Source: Methylobacterium longum
GTDB taxonomy: Bacteria; Pseudomonadota; Alphaproteobacteria; Rhizobiales; Beijerinckiaceae
Length of the DNA stretch: 47,602 bases
Direction of reading: 5' to 3'
Assembly: GCF_022179385.1 (NCBI RefSeq)
Contig: NZ_BPQS01000040.1
Location: 1-47,602, forward strand
Shown here: piece by piece, positions 1 through 8,743 of the stretch
Numbering within the stretch: the stretch's first letter is position 1
Layout: the number at the start of each line of letters is the position of its first letter
Made by a program: the position numbers and the translations under genes
Notes under the pieces: model-generated
What the model saw: the letters and a program-made list of their open reading frames with translations, nothing else
Told to the model about the DNA's origin: nothing
Databases searched by the model: none

Positions 1-1008
1 TACCTGATGGCCAACCTCGCCACGCAGGACGGCGCGACGGATGTCGGCCAGAACATGAAAATCGATTACATTCGGGCGTACTCGAACGACGGATCCAACC
101 CGACCGTCGCCCTCGACCGTGTCTCCGCCCCCGACGGCAAGGATCCGGGGATGTACGGCGCAACCGCTCTCAACGGCGGCCCCGCGACTCCATCCGCGCC
201 GGTCGAGCCCGTTCCAGTATCCACCACGCCGGCTCCGACCAATCCGGTCCCCACGACGCCATCGTCAGTGGAGCCGCCTGCCCAGGTCGCCCCGCCGCCG
301 GTCACGCAGCCCACCAGCGACAACGTCGTCATCGCCGGCGACAGCACCGGCACCCCTATTGGAACTCCCATCAGTTCGACGAGCGCAGTTCATCCCGAGA
401 CTTCGGGGTCGGCCAGTGCCGTGCAGCCCGCCGCCTCCAGCTCATCAAGCGCTCCGGCCACTGACCCAACAGCCATCGCCGACTCGTCAGCGCCTGCGAG
501 TGGAATGGCCCATACGACACCGGTCGAACCCACGGGTTCAACCAGCCCGACCAGCGTCTCGCTCAGCCCCCCGATTGCGGCGGCCGTACCAAGCCCCACC
601 AATCCGGCCGCCACCTCGTCGGGTATTCCCGGCTCGGCGGTCACCAACTCGACCGGCGCGGTCGGCGGTGCCACCAACGCGCAAACCATTCCAGTGTCCG
701 ACTCGGGAGGCTCCCTCGCCCCAACAGCCACTATTTCGGGCAACGCAGCACAGCCTCTAGCTGTCAGCCCGACGAGTTCGATCAACTCAACAGGCATGCC
801 TCAACCAGCAACTACAAATTCTGGAATGGTTGGAGCAAATGCCTCTGGAATTGCAAACAGCTACGCTTACCGAACATTTACTTCTACTTCGCAGGCGAGA
901 GTAGCGGCTTTGACGGCGCAGAAGAAGGTGATCCAATATGCCGTCAAACACCCAGAAGCGAGAGGTATAGCCAACAAAATGTTAGAAATCCTGATGAGTC
1001 ATTGGTAA
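1..1008 (+). CDS. Partial GH16-like glycanase, C-terminal end with long Ser/Thr/Pro/Ala tail
   Basis: The reading frame is open through the left window edge (codons for Tyr-Leu precede the first Met), so the gene begins outside. The first 30 or so residues, with the string MKIDYIRAYS, look like the last beta strands of a glycoside hydrolase family 16 (laminarinase/ExsH-type) domain, where 'KIDYIRVY' closes the fold. After it comes about 220 residues rich in Ser, Thr, Pro and Ala with no hydrophobic core, typical of an extracellular linker. The last 50 residues are a more ordered, Lys/Ala-rich helical segment ending in HW; GC content drops there. Such proteins are usually exported and cut exopolysaccharide beta-glucans. 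The catalytic ExDxxE motif would lie outside the window, so the family call rests on the terminal strand only. Confidence 0.6.
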   Translation, partial: YLMANLATQDGATDVGQNMKIDYIRAYSNDGSNPTVALDRVSAPDGKDPGMYGATALNGGPATPSAPVEPVPVSTTPAPTNPVPTTPSSVEPPAQVAPPPVTQPTSDNVVIAGDSTGTPIGTPISSTSAVHPETSGSASAVQPAASSSSSAPATDPTAIADSSAPASGMAHTTPVEPTGSTSPTSVSLSPPIAAAVPSPTNPAATSSGIPGSAVTNSTGAVGGATNAQTIPVSDSGGSLAPTATISGNAAQPLAVSPTSSINSTGMPQPATTNSGMVGANASGIANSYAYRTFTSTSQARVAALTAQKKVIQYAVKHPEARGIANKMLEILMSHW

Positions 1009-1950
1009 TGAACCTATTTTAGGAGGAAATAATCTTGATGGTGCTCGCTCGCTTGCCCGGCGTCTGGAGCACCGCTCACCTAGACCGAAGCGCCGCAAGA
1101 AGGCGTTCGTCATCGCTCTGCGCTGGCCGACGCCTTCGACGCTTTGCCGAAATGATGAGGGTGCGCCGGGGCCCCGCTGCCGGCGAAGTGCGAACTCTTA
1201 CGGCGCCTCCGACGTCAGCGCCGCTGGCAAACTGGTGCAGTGAATCGACGATGCGCTGACCCACGTGGAGAGCGCGGTCAACAGAGAGACTCGGCGGCGC
1301 AGGCCGACAACGCGCCTTGACCGCAGGACGCTGCTGGAGATGCTGGCCGCGATCCTGCCTTGCGGCCATTTCTTGATCGGTGAACGCGACGGCGCTGCAC
1401 CACTGGTCGTGGACCGGGTTCGGCATGGCGGAACTCCGCGCCGGGTCGGACCCGGCGGCCTCGAATGGGTTCCGGGCTGGGATCAATCTGGCACCCAGAG
1501 GCTGTCGAAGAACGCGAGAAGTTGGGATTCGTGATCCTCTAAGGCTTCGCCAATCCCGAGGTCGAAAGATACAACTGCACCATCTGCGCGGCGCACGACG
1601 CATTAAGGCTCAAAGTTCGCGGCCGGAAGGATCAGCCCAGCTGTGGCCTCGGCAGGGGTTTGTCGGCGCAGGCGATATGAGCGCCTCGGGTGCATAGCGA
1701 AATATAGGCGGTCGCGATCCGTCAAAGGCATACCGCCTCTTTTCACGCTGCCGAACGGGCCACACCGGCGTAGTTGGGGGCGCCGGCCGAGGTATGAATC
1801 CACTCGTCCCCGTGATGACGGGAGCAGCACGGCTGACCGAATTTCACCGGCATTCGCCGGTAGCCATCCGGGGCATTGGGGTAAGCGTTGGGGTGAAACA
1901 ATAGGTTTGTGAAGAAGTAGCAGCCATCTCAACCACTTGGTGAGATATGC
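1009..1950. other. Gene-poor segment between the GH16-like gene and tRNA-Ser
   Basis: No open frame here reads like a normal protein: candidates on both strands are Arg/Pro-rich and mutually overlapping. Short stretches in different plus-strand frames look protein-like (around 1225-1370 and 1543-1650, the latter with a Cys-x2-Cys and a following Lys/Arg-rich run) but are separated by stops. This fits decayed coding sequence, but no parent gene is recognised. Confidence 0.4.
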
Positions 1951-2040
1951 TGGCGGAAGGGGTGGGATTCGAACCCACGGTGGAGTTGCCCCCACGGCGG
2001 TTTTCAAGACCGCTGCCTTAAACCACTCGGCCACCCTTCC
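1951..2040 (-). tRNA. tRNA-Ser (anticodon UGA)
   Basis: On the minus strand the gene begins GGAAGGGTGGCCGAGTGG, the usual start of class II tRNA-Ser, and ends with CCA encoded in the DNA (1953-1951). The seven-base acceptor arms GGAAGGG/CCCTTCC pair perfectly. The anticodon arm GCGGT-CTTGAAA-ACCGC gives UGA, which reads UCA and other UCN serine codons. A long variable arm follows, as expected for serine tRNA, and the T arm is GTGGG-TTCGAAT-CCCAC. Total length is 90 bases including CCA. Confidence 0.97.
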
Positions 2041-2334
2041 CCGGCGGCATCCGGGTGCTCACGGTTACGGCTCCCGCGGACCCCGCGTCAACCGGTAAGC
2101 ATGCAGCCCGTCCGGGCCGAAGCATCAGGCCGCCCGGGGCCGATGGGCGTGCGCTGTTCGAGAACCTTGACCGTCCTGTGCGCCACGACGGTCGTTGGCT
2201 TCGTAGAAAGGCAGGCCACGGCAGTTGACCCGTTGCGCCTTTCCCCCTATCTCACGGCCGCCCGGTCTTGACGACTGGGCTCTATCTCCCGGGCGTGAGA
2301 CGGCTCCGGGAGCGCGAACCAGAGAATGGTTCAT

Positions 2335-2408
2335 TGGGGGATAGTTTAACGGTAGAACGGTGGACTCTGACTCCTCTAGTCCTGGTTCGAATCCAGGTCC
2401 CCCAGCCA
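2335..2408 (+). tRNA. tRNA-Gln (anticodon CUG)
   Basis: The sequence begins TGGGGGATAGTTTAACGG, has acceptor arms TGGGGGA/TCCCCCA, and ends with discriminator G and an encoded CCA. The anticodon loop CTCTGAC gives CUG, reading glutamine CAG. The T arm is CCTGG-TTCGAAT-CCAGG. Length is 74 bases with CCA. The weak first acceptor pair (U-A) is characteristic of tRNA-Gln. No integrase or attachment-site duplication is visible next to it. Confidence 0.96.
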
Positions 2409-2558
2409 CCTGATTTCCTAAGTCATCCTGATTGCTGAATCGAAAGTCGTGCCGCCCCGCGGTGTCGGCACCCTTCTACGCGCCCCAGCTAGACAGGCCG
2501 CCATGCGCGGCGAGTGAGCGGCGGAGCTGGGATCGCGAAACCAATCTTGCGCGGACGC

Positions 2559-2590
2559 GTCGTCGACTTGCGGCGCCACAAGTCGACGAC
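2559..2590. repeat. Inverted repeat, 12-bp perfect arms
   Basis: GTCGTCGACTTG (2559-2570) and CAAGTCGACGAC (2579-2590) are exact reverse complements around an 8-base loop. No T run follows, so it is not a classical terminator. It could be an intergenic repeat or a structured processing site in the 3' trailer of the ccoGHIS transcript. Confidence 0.7.
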
Positions 2591-2606
2591 CTTCAGGAGC
2601 GGCTTG

Positions 2607-2624
2607 GCCCGGGTTAACCCGGGC
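2607..2624. repeat. 18-bp perfect palindrome
   Basis: GCCCGGGTTAACCCGGGC reads the same on both strands and lies 16 bases after the 12-bp inverted repeat. It has a two-fold symmetric centre (GTTAAC) with no loop, more like a protein-binding site or an intergenic repeat core than a terminator. Confidence 0.65.
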
Positions 2625-3044
2625 GCAGCCCTGCAACCGCCGACCCAGGGGGTTGGAGACGGTCGGTGCGCGTGGGGTTCACCTTCCAGCGCGCCCACCG
2701 CAACAGGTTGCAGGCGGCGGTAGCCGCAGCGCATCCGTGCGGCAGAGGGCTCACTCAGCCGCATCCGCAGTGGGACCTGCGGTGCGGAGCGCTCGCGGTA
2801 GCGTAGAGACCAAGGCCCGAAGCCAATGGCCGGACAGGCCCGACCCTCCATGACATCGGCGGCCACCTGCAGGGGACCGGCGACGATGCGGCGCGCGGCC
2901 AAGCCTCACCACTGTCGTTTGAGCACGTCTCGGAACGCAGGGAGCGGTCCAGCGCCAGGGCCGGGCAGGCAGGTCGCCGCCGCCACGGTCCGGGCGCGGT
3001 GAGGAACGCGCATGGGAACCGACTGGGTCGGCGCCAGCGCGAGG

Positions 3045-3182
3045 TCAGTCATCGTGCAGCACGCGGTACTCGGCGCCCTCGAGGTCGTCGTACTGGCCGC
3101 TCCGCAACGCCCAGAGGAAGGCGAGCAGGCCGAGCAGGCCGAGTCCAAGCGCGATGGGGATGACGAGGAGGAGGACATTCAT
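3045..3182 (-). CDS. ccoS: CcoS/FixS, cbb3 oxidase assembly protein
   Basis: A 45-residue protein starting MNVLLLVIPIALGLGLLG. It has one N-terminal membrane helix (about residues 2-25) followed by ALRSGQYDDLEG, the CcoS signature: a short acidic cytoplasmic tail with an aromatic-Asp-Asp-Leu pattern. CcoS is needed for heme/copper insertion into the CcoN subunit of cbb3 oxidase. The start codon lies 7 bases after the ccoI stop, so it is the last gene of ccoGHIS and very likely cotranscribed. Length is normal for the family. Confidence 0.9.
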   Translation of the reverse strand: MNVLLLVIPIALGLGLLGLLAFLWALRSGQYDDLEGAEYRVLHDD

Positions 3183-3189
3183 GACGGCC

Positions 3190-5502
3190 TCAGGAGGTTC
3201 CGGCGACCGGGGCTGGGGCCGTGGGCCGGTGCGCGGCCGGCACCGGGGCGGGCATCGTCGCGAGGCGGGCGCGCAGGGCGTTGGCCGTCACGGCGAGGGA
3301 CGATCCCGACATGGCCAGAGCCGCGATCAGCGGCGTCAGGCATCCCGTCGCCGCCAGCGGCACCGCCAGCACGTTGTAGACCGCCGAGAACCACAAGTTC
3401 TGAAGCATGAGCCGTCGGGCCCGCCGACCCGCGGCGAGCACCGACAGGACCGGGGCGAGACTTCGTCCCAGGAACAGCGCGTGGGCGGCGGCTTGGCTCA
3501 CATGCGCGGCGGTGACCGGCGAGAGCGAGGCGTGCGCGGCGGCGAGCGCAGGGGCGTCGTTCAACCCGTCGCCGACCATCAGGACCCGCCGTCCGGCTCG
3601 CTCGAGCGCCTCGATCCGGGCGATCTTGTCCTGCGGCGTGAGCCCCGCCTCCCACTCGGCGATGCCGAGGCGGCGGGCGACCGCCTCGACGGATGCGGCC
3701 CGGTCGCCCGAGAGGATCAGCACTCGATGGCCGAGCGCCGCCAGGCCGGCGACGACCTCGGCGGCGTCCGGGCGCAGGCCCTGGCGCACCGGGAAGGCGG
3801 CCGGTGCCCCGTCACCGGCCCGGAAGCAGATCACCGAGGCCTCCGGGTCGGCCGCCACCGCTGCCGCCGCCTCGGCCTCGGCCCCGCAAAAGCGGGCCGA
3901 GCCGAGCCGCAGCTCGACGCCGCCGACGACCGCGCGCACGCCCAGGCCGGCCGCCTCCTGCGCGCCTGGGAACGGCTCGGCGGGACCCGCCGCGGCGACG
4001 AGGGCCGCCGACATCGGGTGCCGGCTCGACAGGGCCAGCCGGGCCGCACTCTCCAAAGCTGCGGGCGCGTAGCGTCCGCCCGACAAGGTGGGCTCGGGCA
4101 GGGTCAGTGTGCCGGTCTTGTCGAAGACGACCGTGTCGACCTGGGCGAAGCGCTCCAGGGCCGTGCCGTCGTTGAGCAGCACGCCCTCGCGAAACAGGGC
4201 ACCGGCCGCGACGACCTGCACGGCGGGAATCGCGAGCCCGAGCGCGCACGGGCTGACAATCAGGACGGCGACGGCATCGAGCAGCGCCGCGTGCCACCCG
4301 GCCCCCGCGGCGAGCCAGCCGACGAAGGTCAGGGCGGCGCCCGCGTGGACGAAGGGAACGTAGAGGCGCGTCGCCCTGTCGGCGAGCACGAGGGCGCGCG
4401 AGCGCGCCTCCAGGGCTCGCCGCATCAACCCCTCGACCTCGTCGAGCAGGCTCGCACCGGCCGCCGCGGTCACCCGCACCGTCAGGGCGCCGCTGCCGTT
4501 GAGCGCCCCGGCGAAGACACGGTCGCCGCCGCGCACGGCCACGGCGGCGGTCTCGCCGGTGACCAAGCTCTGGTCGAGGTCGGAGGTGCCGTTCTCGACG
4601 AGGCCATCGGCCGGCACCCGCTCGCCCGGCCGAACGAGGATGCGGGCGCCCGGGGCGAGTTCCGCCAGCGGGACATCCCGCAGGCCGCCGTCCGGCCCGG
4701 CGAGCGTCGCGCGCTCACAGCGCAAGGCCGCAAGGTTCTCCGCGAAGGCGCGCGTGCGCTGCCGCATGGCTTGGTCGAGGACGCGCCCGATCAGGAGGAA
4801 GAACAGCAGCATCACGGCGCCGTCGAAGTAGGCGTGCGTGGCACCCGACAGCGATTCCACGACTGACATCACCAGCGTGAGGACGACGCCGAGCGTGATC
4901 GGGAAGTCCATCGTGACCCGGCCTGCCCGCAGCCCCCGGACCGCGCCCTCGTAGAAGGGGCGCCCGGCATAGGCGGCAGCCGGCAGGACGATGACGGCCT
5001 GGATCCAGTGGAAGAGGTCGCGGTTCTCCGGGCTCATGTCCGAGATGTTGCCAGCCCAGACCGAGATGGCGAGCAGCATCACGTTCATCGACGCGAAGCC
5101 CGCCACCGCGAGCGCCTGGATGAGGCGCTTCGTCTCGGCGGCTTCCGCATCCGCAAGGCCGCCCGGTGCGAAGGGCTGCGCCGTGTAGCCGAGCATCTCC
5201 AGCGCCGCCAGGATGGCAGGCACGTCGGGCTCGGCCTCACGTGTCCAGGTGACGGCGAGGCGCCGGTCCGAGAAGTTCAGCCGCGCGGAGGCCACACCGG
5301 GCATGGGCGCGAGCCCGCGCTCGATGGCCTTCATGCAGGCGGCGCAGCGCACGCCCTCGACCGCGAACTCCGCGCGGGCCGATCCGTCCGGCGCGACGGC
5401 GACGAAGGCGCTGTGATCCCGGCCGAGGGAGGGCTTGGTGTTCGCCGCGCCCCAAGAGGCGTGGGCTTCCACGTAGGCGAGCGCCATGTCGGTGCAGCAC
5501 AT
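3190..5502 (-). CDS. ccoI: CcoI/FixI, copper-transporting P1B-type ATPase
   Basis: A 770-residue P-type ATPase that moves copper across the inner membrane for assembly of the cbb3 oxidase CuB centre. Visible in order: a Cys-rich N terminus (MCCTDM), a heavy-metal-associated domain with CxxC at residues 53-56 (VRCAAC), six to eight membrane segments, the metal-binding SPCALG motif in the membrane, the phosphorylation loop DKTGTLTLPEP, and the hinge GDGLNDAPALAAAHAS. The start is supported by a GGGGG-type ribosome site about 7 bases upstream and by the 12-base gap to ccoH. Position between ccoH and ccoS makes it CcoI rather than a CopA-type copper exporter. Confidence 0.95.
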   Translation of the reverse strand: MCCTDMALAYVEAHASWGAANTKPSLGRDHSAFVAVAPDGSARAEFAVEGVRCAACMKAIERGLAPMPGVASARLNFSDRRLAVTWTREAEPDVPAILAALEMLGYTAQPFAPGGLADAEAAETKRLIQALAVAGFASMNVMLLAISVWAGNISDMSPENRDLFHWIQAVIVLPAAAYAGRPFYEGAVRGLRAGRVTMDFPITLGVVLTLVMSVVESLSGATHAYFDGAVMLLFFLLIGRVLDQAMRQRTRAFAENLAALRCERATLAGPDGGLRDVPLAELAPGARILVRPGERVPADGLVENGTSDLDQSLVTGETAAVAVRGGDRVFAGALNGSGALTVRVTAAAGASLLDEVEGLMRRALEARSRALVLADRATRLYVPFVHAGAALTFVGWLAAGAGWHAALLDAVAVLIVSPCALGLAIPAVQVVAAGALFREGVLLNDGTALERFAQVDTVVFDKTGTLTLPEPTLSGGRYAPAALESAARLALSSRHPMSAALVAAAGPAEPFPGAQEAAGLGVRAVVGGVELRLGSARFCGAEAEAAAAVAADPEASVICFRAGDGAPAAFPVRQGLRPDAAEVVAGLAALGHRVLILSGDRAASVEAVARRLGIAEWEAGLTPQDKIARIEALERAGRRVLMVGDGLNDAPALAAAHASLSPVTAAHVSQAAAHALFLGRSLAPVLSVLAAGRRARRLMLQNLWFSAVYNVLAVPLAATGCLTPLIAALAMSGSSLAVTANALRARLATMPAPVPAAHRPTAPAPVAGTS

Positions 5503-5514
5503 CGGGATGCCCCC

Positions 5515-6027
5515 TCAGTCCAGGACGATTCGGTGCCTGCGCCGGAACGCGACGCCGTCCTCGCCGGCGACCTCGACGACGAGGTCCCACTGCCCGCGCG
5601 CGACCGGCTCGGCTCGTGCGGCGTAGGTCCCGGCAGCGACCTCCGCGAGGTCGACCGCCACGTCCTTCCGCTTGTCGGTCGGGCGCTCCAGCCGGGCATG
5701 CAGCGCTCTGCCCCGGAGCGGGTGCGCCTCCCCGTCGGCCGCAATCACGGTCACGGTCGCGACCCCGGACGGGTGCCGGACCACCGACGCATCGAGGTGC
5801 CAGCCGAGGGCGTCCTGTTCCCGCGCGTGGCGCAGCTCGGCGTTGTAGAGCTGGCCGGCCCTGTAGGGCGAGGCGACCTCCAGCCCGGACCAGGTCCGCG
5901 TCGCCAGGACGAACAGCGCGGTATCGGCGGCGGCGACGGTCCCGAAGAAGGCGACGAAGACCGCCATGACCTTGCGGCCCGTCAGGCGGCCCGAGGCACG
6001 CGGCGGCATCGGCGGAGCGGCGGTCAT
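5515..6027 (-). CDS. ccoH: CcoH/FixH, cbb3 oxidase assembly protein
   Basis: A 170-residue protein with a short Pro-rich cytoplasmic N terminus, one membrane helix (about residues 20-42) and a periplasmic beta-rich domain, the FixH plan. The sequence LFVLATRTWSGLEVASPYRAG matches the family's transition from membrane helix to 'N/S-Y..G..YN'. FixH interacts with CcoN/CcoP during cbb3 assembly. Its ATG overlaps the ccoG stop in an ATGA, which indicates translational coupling. Confidence 0.9.
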   Translation of the reverse strand: MTAAPPMPPRASGRLTGRKVMAVFVAFFGTVAAADTALFVLATRTWSGLEVASPYRAGQLYNAELRHAREQDALGWHLDASVVRHPSGVATVTVIAADGEAHPLRGRALHARLERPTDKRKDVAVDLAEVAAGTYAARAEPVARGQWDLVVEVAGEDGVAFRRRHRIVLD

Positions 6028-7529
6028 GGCGCGGGGGCCTTGAAGGTGTCCTGCGCCCGGGCGGTCTCGCCCGTCGAGGCATCGGTGAGGTGGAAGGTGA
6101 GCTGGACGCTCGGATCGGGCCGCGCGTCCGCGGCGGCGAAGACGAGGACGCGGAACTCCTGGGTCGCATCGGACGGCACCGGCAGGTCGCCCGGCGCGCC
6201 GCCCACGACCTCGACGCGCGCCCCGGCGAGGCCCTCGACGGCGAGGGCGTAGTGCCGCTCACCGGGCCGCTTGTTGCTCAATCTGACCGTGTAGCCGTTG
6301 CGGATCGAGCCGTCGGAGAGCGTCACGTAGAGCGGGTTGCGGTCGTGCAGCACGCTCAGGCCCATGAAGCTGCGGGCGCCGAGTTGGTACAGCATGAACC
6401 CGCCGATGCCCGCCACGAGGGTCGCGTACAGGATGGTGCGCGGTCGGACGATGCGGCTCACCGGGCCCCGGCCCGCGGCGCGGCTCCGGCGGTTCGCCTC
6501 GGTGTCGTAGCCGATCAGGCCCGCAGGGCGCCCGAGCCTGCCCATGACCGTGTCGCAGGCGTCGACGCAGAGGCCGCACTGGATGCAGTCCATCTGCAGG
6601 CCGTCACGGATGTCAATGCCCGCCGGGCAGGCGGTGACGCAGGCGAAGCAGTCGACGCAGTCGCCGGCCGGCTTGCCGACCGCGCGAAGCGCGGCGGCCT
6701 GCTTGACGGAAACGCGGGGTTCGCCCCGCGCGTCCCGGTAGAGGATGTTGTAGGCGTGCTCGTCGGTGAGCGCGGCCTGGATGCGCGGCCAGGGGCACAT
6801 GTAGGTGCAGACCTGTTCGCGCATGTGGCCGGCGAGCAGGTAGGTGGTCGCCGTGAGGGTCAGGATGGCGACGTAGGCCGGTGCCGGCGCTTGAAAGGTC
6901 GCGAGCTGGACGACCAGCGTCGGCGCGTCCGCGAAGTAGAGGACCCACGCGCCTCCGGTCCACCAGGCGATCAGCAGCCAGATGGAATGCTTCATCGTCC
7001 GGAGGGCGATCTTCTCCATCGACCAGGGCGCCGCGTCGAGCTTCAGCCGCTCGCGCCGGTCGCCCTCGATCAGGCGCTCCACGGCCAGGAACAGGTCGGT
7101 CCAGACGGTCTGGGGGCAGAGATAGCCGCACCAGACGCGACCCGCGACGGCGTTCATGAGGAACAGGATCAGGGCCGCGAGGATCAGGAGACCCATGACG
7201 TAGGTCACGTCCTGCGGCCAGAGCGCGATGGAGAAGAAGTGGAAGCGACCGCGGTCGAGGTCGAGCAGGACGGCCTGCGAAGGTTCGCCCGGGCCCCGGT
7301 CCCAGCGGATGAACGGCAGCGCGTAGTAGACGACGAGCGTCACAGCGAGCAGCGCCCACTTGATGCGCCGGAAGGTGCCCCGGACCGCCTGCGGCTGGAT
7401 CTTGGTTCGGGCGGCGTAGAGCGACCCGGTTACCGCCGGGATGGCCGTCCGCGTCGCGGCGGCGCCGAACTTGCCGGCGCGCCGCGCCGTGGCCTTCTCG
7501 ACTGTCCGGGTGGGTCTGGCGAGCGACAT
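6024..7529 (-). CDS. ccoG: CcoG/FixG/RdxA, polyferredoxin for cbb3 assembly
   Basis: A 501-residue membrane iron-sulphur protein, implicated in reducing Cu(II) for cbb3 oxidase assembly. It has five or six membrane helices, paired CxxxCP motifs near helices (CGYLCPQTVW and CTYMCPWPRIQ), then a soluble part with two clustered 4Fe-4S motifs (CVDCFACVTACP and CIQCGLCVDACD). The C-terminal 120 residues form the Ig-like FixG domain. It heads the second transcription unit of the cluster: a 177-base gap to ccoP contains an FNR/FixK-type box at 7597-7610, 67 bases upstream of the ATG. Confidence 0.95.
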   Translation of the reverse strand: MSLARPTRTVEKATARRAGKFGAAATRTAIPAVTGSLYAARTKIQPQAVRGTFRRIKWALLAVTLVVYYALPFIRWDRGPGEPSQAVLLDLDRGRFHFFSIALWPQDVTYVMGLLILAALILFLMNAVAGRVWCGYLCPQTVWTDLFLAVERLIEGDRRERLKLDAAPWSMEKIALRTMKHSIWLLIAWWTGGAWVLYFADAPTLVVQLATFQAPAPAYVAILTLTATTYLLAGHMREQVCTYMCPWPRIQAALTDEHAYNILYRDARGEPRVSVKQAAALRAVGKPAGDCVDCFACVTACPAGIDIRDGLQMDCIQCGLCVDACDTVMGRLGRPAGLIGYDTEANRRSRAAGRGPVSRIVRPRTILYATLVAGIGGFMLYQLGARSFMGLSVLHDRNPLYVTLSDGSIRNGYTVRLSNKRPGERHYALAVEGLAGARVEVVGGAPGDLPVPSDATQEFRVLVFAAADARPDPSVQLTFHLTDASTGETARAQDTFKAPAP

Positions 7530-7596
7530 CGGTCCTGAGTTCCGTCCGGCGGCAGGCCGGCCTCGATGCCGTTAGGGCGCCGTCGCGCGGCTCGCC

Positions 7597-7610
7597 TTGA
7601 TCTCGCTCAA
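7597..7610 (-). promoter_or_regulatory. FNR/FixK-type box upstream of ccoG
   Basis: Plus-strand text TTGATCTCGCTCAA fits the FNR/FixK family pattern TTGA-N6-TCAA. Its centre is 74.5 bases before the ccoG ATG. With usual class II spacing (-41.5) transcription would start near 7562, leaving a leader of about 33 bases. It gives ccoGHIS its own oxygen-responsive promoter, separate from ccoNOQP. Confidence 0.75.
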
Positions 7611-7706
7611 GCCGGGGGGAGCCACGGTCGGGGCTGCTCGCGCCGAGCGTGGCTCGCGGGACGTCTTCCGGCCCGGCCCACTCGGGTGAGCCAGGCCGGC
7701 ATCCCG

Positions 7707-8585
7707 CTAATGGCCGCCGCCCAGGCCGTGCACGTAGACCGCGAGCGACTTGATCGTGGCCGGGTCGAGACGGCCCTCCCAGGCCGGCATCACGCCCTTG
7801 CGTCCGTTCATGACCGTCGCGACGACCTGCTCGGGCGACGAGCCGTAGAGCCAAATCGGGTCCGTCAGGTTCGGCGCACCCATCTCGGGATTTCCCTTCG
7901 CGGTCTCACCGTGGCAGGCGGCGCAAGTGCCGGCGAAGGTCTCGGCGCCCTTTTCCAGGCTCGCCCCGGCAACGCCCGGTTTTCCCGATAGCGAGAGGAC
8001 GTAGCTCGCCACCGCCTCGGCCTCGTCGCGCTTCAGGACGCCGTCGCGTCCGAAAGCCGGCATATCGCCGACATGCGCCTCGCCGTTGCCCGAGCGCGCG
8101 CCGTAGCGGATCGTGCGCTCGATCTCCTCGGGGCTGCCGCCCCAGAGCCAGTCGTCGTCCTGCAAGTTGGGGTAGCCCGTCCGTCCGGTGGCCGAGGTGC
8201 CGTGACAGGCGGCGCAGTTGTCGCCGAAGGCCGCCTTGCCGGTGGCGAGCGCGAGGCGCAGCAGCGCCGGGTCGGCGCGGATCTCGGCGACGGAGGCACC
8301 CGCGAGCTGCGTCTGCCCGCGCGCGTTCCGGTCGCGGCGAACCGCATCGACCTCGTCCAGGACCGTTTGGCGCTGGGAGTAGCCGAGCACCCCGCCGGTA
8401 TAGCCGCTCACCAGCGGCCAGGCCGGATAGGCGACCCAGTAGCCGAAGGACCAGACGATGGTGGCGTAGAGGGTGTAGAGCCACCAGCGCGGCAGCGGGT
8501 TGTTGTACTCGGCGATGCCGTCCCACTCGTGCCCGGTGGTCTCCGGGGCCGCGGGCGGCGTGCCGGGGTTCGCGGTATCGGCCAC
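7707..8585 (-). CDS. ccoP: CcoP/FixP, diheme cytochrome c subunit of cbb3 oxidase
   Basis: A 292-residue protein with an N-terminal membrane helix (about residues 33-55, WWLYTLYATIVWSFGYWV) and two cytochrome c domains. Heme-binding CAACH motifs lie at residues 124-128 and 221-225. It passes electrons from the cytochrome bc1/c pool to CcoO and CcoN at the periplasmic face. The start is GTG, 3 bases after the ccoQ stop, with a GAGGA site inside the end of ccoQ. Length is normal. Confidence 0.95.
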   Translation of the reverse strand: MADTANPGTPPAAPETTGHEWDGIAEYNNPLPRWWLYTLYATIVWSFGYWVAYPAWPLVSGYTGGVLGYSQRQTVLDEVDAVRRDRNARGQTQLAGASVAEIRADPALLRLALATGKAAFGDNCAACHGTSATGRTGYPNLQDDDWLWGGSPEEIERTIRYGARSGNGEAHVGDMPAFGRDGVLKRDEAEAVASYVLSLSGKPGVAGASLEKGAETFAGTCAACHGETAKGNPEMGAPNLTDPIWLYGSSPEQVVATVMNGRKGVMPAWEGRLDPATIKSLAVYVHGLGGGH

Positions 8586-8588
8586 GGC

Positions 8589-8738
8589 TCAGTCCTCGTT
8601 CAGGGGGAGATGGGCGGCCGCGTCGAACCGGGCGCGATTGCGCGGCCAGAAGGCGTAGACGGCAACGGCCATGAAGATGGTGACGAAGTAGAGTAGGCCG
8701 CTGGTCTGCGCGAAGGCGGATGCGTTCTCGTAGGTCAT
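8589..8738 (-). CDS. ccoQ: CcoQ/FixQ, small cbb3 oxidase subunit
   Basis: A 49-residue protein beginning MTYENASAFAQTSGLLYFVT with one membrane helix (about residues 14-31) followed by WPRNRARFDAAAHLPLNED. The pattern 'F.P.N+..FD.AA+.PL..D' is the CcoQ/FixQ signature. It stabilises the assembled complex. It sits between ccoO (5 bases upstream) and ccoP (3 bases downstream), the canonical position. Confidence 0.93.
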   Translation of the reverse strand: MTYENASAFAQTSGLLYFVTIFMAVAVYAFWPRNRARFDAAAHLPLNED

Positions 8739-8743
8739 GGCGC

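Larger units (their letters stand above)
2409..3044. other. Gene-free segment downstream of ccoS, with inverted repeats
   Basis: I find no credible gene between tRNA-Gln and ccoS. The frames are short and Arg/Pro-rich. What stands out is two strong dyads close together (2559-2590 and 2607-2624). They may belong to one intergenic repeat element. Confidence 0.5.

Noticed and set aside
2335..2408. tRNA-Gln as the attachment site of an integrated element
   Set aside because: No integrase, no direct repeat of the tRNA 3' end and no mobile-element genes on either side.
3154..4866. 570-codon plus-strand frame opposite ccoI
   Set aside because: It is antisense to a clear P-type ATPase; its Arg/Gly/Glu-rich sequence is the expected shadow of a high-GC gene.
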